Shown here: positions 5,826 to 10,051 of the stretch, piece by piece | Position numbering within the stretch: position 1 is the first letter of the stretch | Layout of the letters: each line of letters begins with the position of its first letter | From: Chroococcidiopsidaceae cyanobacterium CP_BM_RX_35 | GTDB taxonomy: Bacteria > Cyanobacteriota > Cyanobacteriia > Cyanobacteriales > Chroococcidiopsidaceae | Length of the DNA: 10,051 nucleotides | Reading direction: 5' to 3' | Assembly (NCBI GenBank): GCA_019242465.1 | Contig: JAFAVL010000119.1 | Span: 1 to 10,051 of the forward strand | Notes under the pieces: generated by a model | Told to the model about the DNA's origin: nothing | The model's database searches: none | What the model saw: only the letters and a program-made list of their open reading frames with translations | Made by a program: the position numbers and the translations under genes

Positions 5826-7469
5826 TCACAGGATGAAGTCGGTTGAGAGGAAATTCGATTTATGCTCTCTCACAATCGTCGTCAACATCGCCTTATTAAT
5901 CTCCGTCGCCTTTGCTGCCACTAAGGTACGGATGGAAAAGGCTCGCAAGGCATCCACAACTGAAAGTGTCCCTTCAGCAGAATCCTTTCTGCCAGTGAAG
6001 GGAAAAGTATCAGGACCGCGCTGGCATTGACTATTGAGGTTAACGCGAGAGACCTGATTGACTAAGGGATCAACAAGATTGGCTATCATGTCAGTGTCGC
6101 AACCAAAGATGCTGACTTGCTGCCCATAGTCAGAATCGCAGATGTACTGAATTGGGACAGCAATATCCTCGAAAGGAACAACAGGAATGACTGGACCAAA
6201 TTGCTCTTCGCGATACACTCGCATCTGTGAATTGACCGGATACAAGACAGCCGGATAGAAAAATGTTTGGTTCACCGTACCCCCGTCTTCATTAACCACC
6301 TTAGCACCATAGTGCTTGGCATCTTCAACTAGCTCTGTGAAATACTTGGGCTTGTCTAACTCTGGCAGCGGCGTGACCATAACACCTTTCTCCCAAGGCA
6401 TGCCAAGTTTGAGGTTGGCGATCGCTTGGGAAAACCGCTCAAGAAAGACATCGACAACATGATGATGGACAAATAAGACTTTTAAAGCTGTGCAGCGCTG
6501 ACCGTTGTAAGACAGCGTTCCCAGGATGCACTCTTTAACCGTCAAGTCCAAATCAGCATCTGGGAGAATAATCCCTGGGTTTTTTGCCTCTAATCCTAAA
6601 ATGCTCCGCAGCCGATGCGGTCTCGGATGCAGTTTTTTGAGGGAACTTGCAGCCCGACTTGAGCCGATGAAAGCTAACGCGTCAACTTTTCCAGAACTCA
6701 TTAAAGGAGGAGTGACTTCTCGCCCGTTGCCATAAACGGTATTTACTACCCCTTCTGGGAATGCATCTCGGAACGCTTCTAGCAGAGGGCGGTAGAGCAT
6801 AACCCCTGGCCTAGGTGGTTTCAACACTACGGTATTCCCCATAATCAAAGCCGGGATCAAAGTTGTAAAGGTTTCATTCAAAGGATAATTCGCTGGTCCT
6901 AAACAGAGTGTTACTCCTAAAGGAGCCCGACGAATTTGCCCAATAATTCCCTGCTCAATTACGAATCTAGAATTAGTTCTATCTAAGTTTTTGAGGGCAT
7001 CAATTGTATCTTCAATATAGGCGACAGTGCGGTCAAATTCTTTTTCGGAATCTGGAAAAGATTTACCAATTTCCCACATTAAGAGATTGACAACTTCCTG
7101 CTTTTTCTCCTTCATTCGGTAAGTGAAGTCTTGCATGTGTTCAATTCTGCCACTTACAGACATTGTTGGCCAATGTCCTCGACCGTTGTCATAAGCAGCA
7201 ACGGCAGCATCTAAAGCGGTCAGGGATTCCTTTTCTGTAAGCAGGGGAAAGCTGCCAATCAACTTAGGGGCAAGACCATCTGCCGTCTTGACAAAGATGG
7301 ACGAAAAGGCTTCTTGCTTTGGTCCGTCCCAATGGCGTAGCTCGCCATTGATCAAGTATTCAGTTTGGTGAATTGGGAAGGGTAGCTGAAACTCTGTGGG
7401 GATACTGTCTTCGTCGGGAAAAATCTCAGCAATTTTTGTTTCTGGTCGCAGTTTTGTTTCCAATTGCAC
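5826..7469 (-). CDS. NADP-dependent aldehyde dehydrogenase, GapN/ALDH11 type
   Basis: A member of the aldehyde dehydrogenase superfamily, closest by motif to non-phosphorylating glyceraldehyde-3-phosphate dehydrogenase, which oxidises glyceraldehyde 3-phosphate to 3-phosphoglycerate with NADP, bypassing the ATP-forming step. Numbered from the start chosen here (547 residues), the oxyanion Asn is N194 in PANYPLNE and VLKPPRP is at about 215-221. The general base is E294 in GLEAKNPG, and the nucleophile is C326 in NGQRCTALK. EEQFGP follows at about 421-426. The C-terminal CQRGPDTFPFTGRKDS (about 482-497) is the feature that points to GapN/ALDH11. An N-terminal stretch of about 25 residues and a tail ending NFLSTDFIL make it longer than bacterial GapN (about 475). 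The GTG at 7469 is chosen because AAGGAGAG stands 8 bases ahead. An in-frame TTG at 7496 would place that site inside the gene. The true substrate is not proven. Confidence 0.85.
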   Translation of the reverse strand: MQLETKLRPETKIAEIFPDEDSIPTEFQLPFPIHQTEYLINGELRHWDGPKQEAFSSIFVKTADGLAPKLIGSFPLLTEKESLTALDAAVAAYDNGRGHWPTMSVSGRIEHMQDFTYRMKEKKQEVVNLLMWEIGKSFPDSEKEFDRTVAYIEDTIDALKNLDRTNSRFVIEQGIIGQIRRAPLGVTLCLGPANYPLNETFTTLIPALIMGNTVVLKPPRPGVMLYRPLLEAFRDAFPEGVVNTVYGNGREVTPPLMSSGKVDALAFIGSSRAASSLKKLHPRPHRLRSILGLEAKNPGIILPDADLDLTVKECILGTLSYNGQRCTALKVLFVHHHVVDVFLERFSQAIANLKLGMPWEKGVMVTPLPELDKPKYFTELVEDAKHYGAKVVNEDGGTVNQTFFYPAVLYPVNSQMRVYREEQFGPVIPVVPFEDIAVPIQYICDSDYGQQVSIFGCDTDMIANLVDPLVNQVSRVNLNSQCQRGPDTFPFTGRKDSAEGTLSVVDALRAFSIRTLVAAKATEINKAMLTTIVREHKSNFLSTDFIL

Positions 7470-7477
7470 AGTTTTCG

Positions 7478-7485
7478 CTCTCCTT
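7478..7485 (-). promoter_or_regulatory. Shine-Dalgarno that decides the aldehyde dehydrogenase start
   Basis: AAGGAGAG on the minus strand lies 8 bases before a GTG at 7469-7467. It is the strongest ribosome site in the window. It makes GTG the likely start rather than the TTG at 7496, which has no such site. Confidence 0.7.
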
Positions 7486-7522
7486 TCATGCAGCAATGAA
7501 CTTCAACTTAAGCTCACAAATT

Positions 7523-7539
7523 ACTAACCACTTGTTAGT
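7523..7539. promoter_or_regulatory. 17-bp palindrome, probable repressor operator
   Basis: ACTAAC-CACTT-GTTAGT is a perfect 6-N5-6 inverted repeat in the spacer between the divergent aldehyde and hydroxyacid dehydrogenase genes. A nearby TAGT-CTAAT-ACTA (7541-7553) repeats the geometry with shorter arms. A weak minus-strand promoter (TTGCCG at 7577-7572, 18-base spacing, TAGTAT at 7553-7548) would put this site at or just after the transcription start. That is the usual place for a TetR-like operator. No regulator gene is in the window. Confidence 0.45.
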
Positions 7540-7561
7540 TTAGTCTAATACTATGGCTAAG

Positions 7562-7578
7562 ATTGCCCGGACGGCAAT
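7562..7578. promoter_or_regulatory. Second 17-bp palindrome in the same spacer
   Basis: ATTGCC-CGGAC-GGCAAT is another perfect 6-N5-6 inverted repeat, its centre 39 bp from the first. The half-site sequence is different, so a different protein, or a small RNA hairpin, is possible. It overlaps the putative -35 of the aldehyde dehydrogenase promoter. Confidence 0.4.
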
Positions 7579-7609
7579 TCGGCAAAGGCAGGCTGTAGGG
7601 AATTGGTAT

Positions 7610-7618
7610 TGTTATAAA
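7610..7618 (+). promoter_or_regulatory. Possible extended -10 promoter for the hydroxyacid dehydrogenase
   Basis: TGTTATAAA fits an extended -10 (TGn then TATAAA, five of six). Transcription would begin near 7625, leaving a leader of about 115 bases before the ATG at 7741. An 8-bp palindrome CAGTACTG (7620-7627) lies at the expected start site. There is no matching -35. Confidence 0.35.
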
Positions 7619-7740
7619 TCAGTACTGTAGCAGTTAAATCGCTAACCCCAACCCATATCTATACACACAATAGACAAAATCCAGAACATTACCTTCAGAG
7701 CTTATTGCTACATGTAGCTGTCTCCTCAGTACTCTTGAGC

Positions 7741-8706
7741 ATGAAACTGATTCTACCAAGTGAATTTGCGACCGAGCTGAAGCCAAAACTGTCTACTGAC
7801 CTCTACCCCGATATCCAAGTGGCGTGGGTGGATGCCAACGGTAAGTTTGATGGCGATCCCAGTGATGCAGAAGTTTATCTCAACTGGTTTTATCTCAAAC
7901 CGGACGTTCTCCATCACGTACTGGCAGCAGCACCAGTTCTGCGCTGGCAACAAACACCCAGTGCAGGAGTGAATCATATTCTCACCCCAACATATTTACA
8001 GCGGGATATTATCCTCACGAATGGTGCTGGAACGTTTGCGATTCCCATCGCAGAATTTGTGCTGACGTATATTCTCTTCCACGCTAAGAGTTTGCCCCAA
8101 CTCTTAGCACTCCAGAAAAACCATACCTGGAAGAGAAGCATTGAACTGCCGCTCTCTGAAGCGATGGATAAAACACTGTTGATTATTGGGGCGGGTAGTA
8201 TTGGTCAGGAGATTGCTCAACGCGCCAGTGCTTTTGAGATGCATGTTTGGGGATCTCGCCGTCAGCCCCAGCCTACACTGGGTTTTGAGCGAGTTGTAGG
8301 AGCAGACGAATGGCGATCGCTGCTGCCGGAAGCAGACTACGTGGTCCTAGCAACTCCCCTGACAACTGAAACCAGAGGCATGATTGATACTGCCGCCTTG
8401 CGAGCAATGCGTCCCAATGCGTACTTGATTAACATTGCGCGGGGTGCTGTGGTGAATGAAGCAGCCTTAATCACTGCCCTCAAAGAGGGATGGATTGCTG
8501 GAGCAGGACTAGATACCTTTCATACCGAACCTTTGCCTACCGATAGTCCCTTTTGGTCACTACCCAACGTCTTTGTCACGCCCCACTGTTCGGGAATGTC
8601 GCCACAGGTTGTAAAACGCACGATCGCCCTGTTTCTGGATAATTTAATGCGTTATCGATCCGGCAAGTCCCTCCGAAATGTGGTGGACAAGACCGCAGGG
8701 TACTAA
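7741..8706 (+). CDS. D-isomer-specific 2-hydroxyacid dehydrogenase
   Basis: A cytoplasmic oxidoreductase that interconverts 2-oxoacids and D-2-hydroxyacids (for example glyoxylate, hydroxypyruvate or a related acid) with a nicotinamide cofactor. Numbered from the ATG at 7741 (321 residues), the split substrate domain spans about 1-95 and the C-terminal end, with SAGVNHI at about 74-80. The Rossmann domain has GAGSIG at 150-155. The catalytic triad is R234 in NIARGAVVNE, E263 in FHTEPLP and H282 in TPHCSG. After the second strand, the sequence WGSRR puts two arginines where the cofactor 2'-phosphate sits, suggesting NADP(H); this is inference. The length is normal. The start has no clear Shine-Dalgarno; a TTG at 7705 would add 12 unlikely residues. 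The gene converges with the next one, with only 14 bases between stops and no terminator. The natural substrate cannot be read from the sequence. Confidence 0.88.
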   Translation: MKLILPSEFATELKPKLSTDLYPDIQVAWVDANGKFDGDPSDAEVYLNWFYLKPDVLHHVLAAAPVLRWQQTPSAGVNHILTPTYLQRDIILTNGAGTFAIPIAEFVLTYILFHAKSLPQLLALQKNHTWKRSIELPLSEAMDKTLLIIGAGSIGQEIAQRASAFEMHVWGSRRQPQPTLGFERVVGADEWRSLLPEADYVVLATPLTTETRGMIDTAALRAMRPNAYLINIARGAVVNEAALITALKEGWIAGAGLDTFHTEPLPTDSPFWSLPNVFVTPHCSGMSPQVVKRTIALFLDNLMRYRSGKSLRNVVDKTAGY

Positions 8707-8720
8707 AACAGGAGAATGTG

Positions 8721-9605
8721 TTAGGGGGAGTGGTGTTGGATTTGCGAGGAATTTTGTTTGCGCCTGAGACCAAATCGCTTTGCAATGAGCTGATCTACAA
8801 CTCGCTTAGGCAGTGCCATTGGAATTAACCAATTCGATAGGCGTTGCGGCACGACTGCATAACGGACGTGCGGATTGGGGCTCGTCAGGGCTTGCCAAAT
8901 CACCTCGCCGATCCGCTCTGGTGAATAGCCCTTGCGCCCTCTGGGAATCATATACTCACCGAACTTCTCCAAGGCCCCTGCATACTCAGTATTTTTGTAA
9001 CGGGACAAATCAGTTGTTTCGGCTTTATCCCAGATTGGTGTAGCTACCGCTCCAGGTCCGATAATAATGACATCGATCCCGTAAAGCATCAGTTCGCGGC
9101 GCAAACTCTCGGAAAATCCTTCCAAGCCATGCTTTGAAGCCGCATAAGCGCCTAGAAAAGGCGCAGCCATCTTCCCAGCGATCGAGCTAATATTGATAAT
9201 TCGACCTGGATTGCCTTTGAGAGAGCGATCTGCCCCTAGTAAAGGCAAGAATGCCTGCGTGACAATTAAGGGACCGACTAGATTGACTTCGATCTGCAAT
9301 CGATACTCGTCAACAGGTTGGTGCATGAGTGGTCCAAACAGACCAACGCCTGCATTATTTACCAGTCCAAATAGGGTTTCAGCGTTGAGATGCTCGCGCA
9401 CTTGCTTGGCGGCTGCGCCGACAGCACGTTCATCCCTGACGTCAAAAACAAGTGGTGTAAAGCCATCACCAAATTCGGCTGATAATCTTTCAGCATCCTC
9501 TAGCTTCCTAACGCTGCCAAAGACACGAATGCCTTTCTGCACCAGAACTTTTGCTGCTCCCCATCCAATACCAGTTGATACGCCAGTAATAACAACGCTT
9601 TTCAT
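8721..9605 (-). CDS. Classical short-chain dehydrogenase/reductase (SDR)
   Basis: This NAD(P)-dependent oxidoreductase of 294 residues has a Rossmann fold. The nucleotide loop TGVSTGIG is at 7-14, and R33 follows strand 2 in GSVRK, which favours NADP. D55 lies in FDVRD, NNAG is at 83-86 and N108 in VNLVG. Catalytic S141 lies in NISS, with Y154 and K158 in YAASK. PGAVATPIWDK at about 184-194 shapes the substrate lid. The C-terminal extension beyond residue 250, ending in basic RRKQN, resembles retinol-dehydrogenase or 17-beta-hydroxysteroid-dehydrogenase-like SDRs that act on hydrophobic alcohols or ketones. The substrate here is unknown. The ATG at 9605 has GAGG 5 bases upstream. The gene diverges from an FAD-dependent enzyme, so the two may share control and perhaps a pathway, but this is inference from position only. 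Confidence 0.9.
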   Translation of the reverse strand: MKSVVITGVSTGIGWGAAKVLVQKGIRVFGSVRKLEDAERLSAEFGDGFTPLVFDVRDERAVGAAAKQVREHLNAETLFGLVNNAGVGLFGPLMHQPVDEYRLQIEVNLVGPLIVTQAFLPLLGADRSLKGNPGRIINISSIAGKMAAPFLGAYAASKHGLEGFSESLRRELMLYGIDVIIIGPGAVATPIWDKAETTDLSRYKNTEYAGALEKFGEYMIPRGRKGYSPERIGEVIWQALTSPNPHVRYAVVPQRLSNWLIPMALPKRVVDQLIAKRFGLRRKQNSSQIQHHSP

Positions 9606-9619
9606 AACGACCTCACAGA

Positions 9620-9635
9620 GCTACTATGCTGTAGC
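9620..9635. promoter_or_regulatory. Palindrome in the SDR leader
   Basis: GCTAC-TATGCT-GTAGC is a perfect 5-N6-5 inverted repeat that ends 5 bases upstream of the SDR Shine-Dalgarno (GAGG, 9614-9611). It could be an operator or a hairpin limiting ribosome access. Confidence 0.35.
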
Positions 9636-9675
9636 GCAGTCGAAATCAAGAAAAGTTCATCCTTATCCTGCAAGT

Positions 9676-9695
9676 TGTAGACAAATTGCTCTACA
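9676..9695. promoter_or_regulatory. Inverted repeat in the SDR/monooxygenase spacer
   Basis: TGTAGA-CAAATTGC-TCTACA is a perfect 6-N8-6 inverted repeat about midway between the divergent genes. Its GTAG/CTAC core recurs in the palindrome at 9620-9635, so one dimeric regulator could use both. This is a weak inference. Confidence 0.35.
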
Positions 9696-9743
9696 GTATC
9701 GACAACAGCCAACCAAGTCTTATATCGCTCGCTGTTGTACTGT
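9693..9743 (+). promoter_or_regulatory. Long interrupted inverted repeat around a possible promoter
   Basis: ACAGTA (9693-9698) and CAACAGC (9703-9709) pair with GCTGTTG (9731-9737) and TACTGT (9738-9743): 13 bp with a 4-base bulge on one side. Between the arms lies a candidate promoter: TCGACA at 9699-9704 (five of six to -35), 16 bases, then TATATC at 9721-9726. The arms would thus bracket the RNA polymerase site of the downstream FAD enzyme gene, as expected for an operator pair or a leader hairpin. Confidence 0.4.
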
Positions 9744-9789
9744 TAATTATCTGTCAGCCAGCAAGGAGTTTGCACTCTTGTTCACATTT

Positions 9790-10051
9790 ATGAAGCAAAA
9801 ACAGGCAAAGAACAGCAGCAAACATGCCCTAGTCATTGGCGGCAGCATAACTGGCTTGCTGGCAGCAAGAGTGTTGACTAACCACTTTGACTCGGTGACG
9901 CTTGTCGAGCGAGATTGCTTTCCCAAACAGCCCATATCTCGTCAGGGAGTACCTCAAGCCAGCCATGTCCATGTGCTGCTTACCCAGGGGCAGCGGATTC
10001 TAGAGCAACTTTTTCCAGGTTTAGGAGCTGAATTGACAGCAGCAGGTGCGC
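9790..10051 (+). CDS. FAD-dependent monooxygenase-like protein, 5' end only
   Basis: Only the first 87 codons are in the window. The N-terminus carries the FAD dinucleotide-binding fold: ALVIGGSITGLLAARVL (13-29, with the Gly-rich turn at 17-22) and VTLVERD (36-42), where E40 would bind the ribose of the AMP part. RQGVPQ and SHVHVLL (51-64) match a family of flavin monooxygenases or epoxidases related to UbiH/squalene-epoxidase types, usually 400-500 residues. It may oxidise a hydrophobic or aromatic compound; the substrate is unknown. The start is uncertain: ATG at 9790 has no ribosome site at proper spacing, whereas TTG at 9778 has AAGGAG (9763-9768) 9 bases upstream and would add MFTF. The gene runs off the right edge and diverges from the SDR gene. 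Confidence 0.8.
   Translation, partial: MKQKQAKNSSKHALVIGGSITGLLAARVLTNHFDSVTLVERDCFPKQPISRQGVPQASHVHVLLTQGQRILEQLFPGLGAELTAAGA

Noticed and set aside
5749..6030. Plus-strand 93-codon frame beginning MGSFGVTQRR with a hydrophobic middle
   Set aside because: Most of it is antisense to the conserved end of the aldehyde dehydrogenase gene, and its first part is the intergenic hairpin. There is no ribosome site.
9747..9935. Minus-strand 62-codon frame over the FAD-enzyme start
   Set aside because: It is antisense to a clear FAD-binding N-terminus and has no motif of its own.

Overview
The window looks like cyanobacterial chromosome. The octamer palindrome GCGATCGC (HIP1) occurs five times (at 68, 3359, 3740, 6418 and 8313), far above chance for 10 kb. 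The protein sequences also fit cyanobacterial families: the SecG form, the gpmI-secG gene pair, a Uma2 (DUF820) remnant, and a plant/cyanobacterial-type NADP aldehyde dehydrogenase. I cannot fix a genus from the sequence alone.

Left part (1-3859), all on the minus strand. An ABC-F translation-factor ATPase is followed by gpmI (cofactor-independent phosphoglycerate mutase) and secG (translocon subunit). gpmI and secG are 33 bases apart and look co-transcribed. They end at a strong intrinsic terminator at about 17-67. An extended -10 promoter sits in front of gpmI.

Middle part (about 3827-5825), a disturbed accessory patch. It holds the 5' third of a Uma2 gene (plus strand), joined tail to tail to the 3' part of an actin/Hsp70-fold ATPase gene (minus strand) that has lost its first phosphate-loop segment. 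A gap of about 300 bases with small broken reading frames follows. Then comes an apparently intact small coiled-coil gene built of 14-residue repeats, ending in a stem-loop. A second, more elaborate GC-rich hairpin, possibly a dispersed repeat, separates it from the next gene.

Right part (5826-10051), redox genes arranged in divergent and convergent pairs. A GapN/ALDH11-type aldehyde dehydrogenase (minus) diverges from a D-2-hydroxyacid dehydrogenase (plus). The 271-base spacer between them contains two perfect 6-N5-6 palindromes resembling repressor operators. The hydroxyacid dehydrogenase converges, with only 14 bases between stops, on a classical short-chain dehydrogenase (minus). That gene in turn diverges from the start of an FAD-dependent monooxygenase-like gene, cut by the window edge. 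Their shared 184-base spacer is rich in inverted repeats.

Functionally, GapN would make 3-phosphoglycerate plus NADPH, and GpmI converts 3-phosphoglycerate to 2-phosphoglycerate. Both touch lower glycolysis, but nothing shows co-regulation. I see no CRISPR array, tRNA, rRNA, complete insertion sequence or recognisable defence operon. The most unusual items are the truncated actin-like ATPase, the 14-residue-repeat coiled coil, and the palindrome-rich regulatory spacers.
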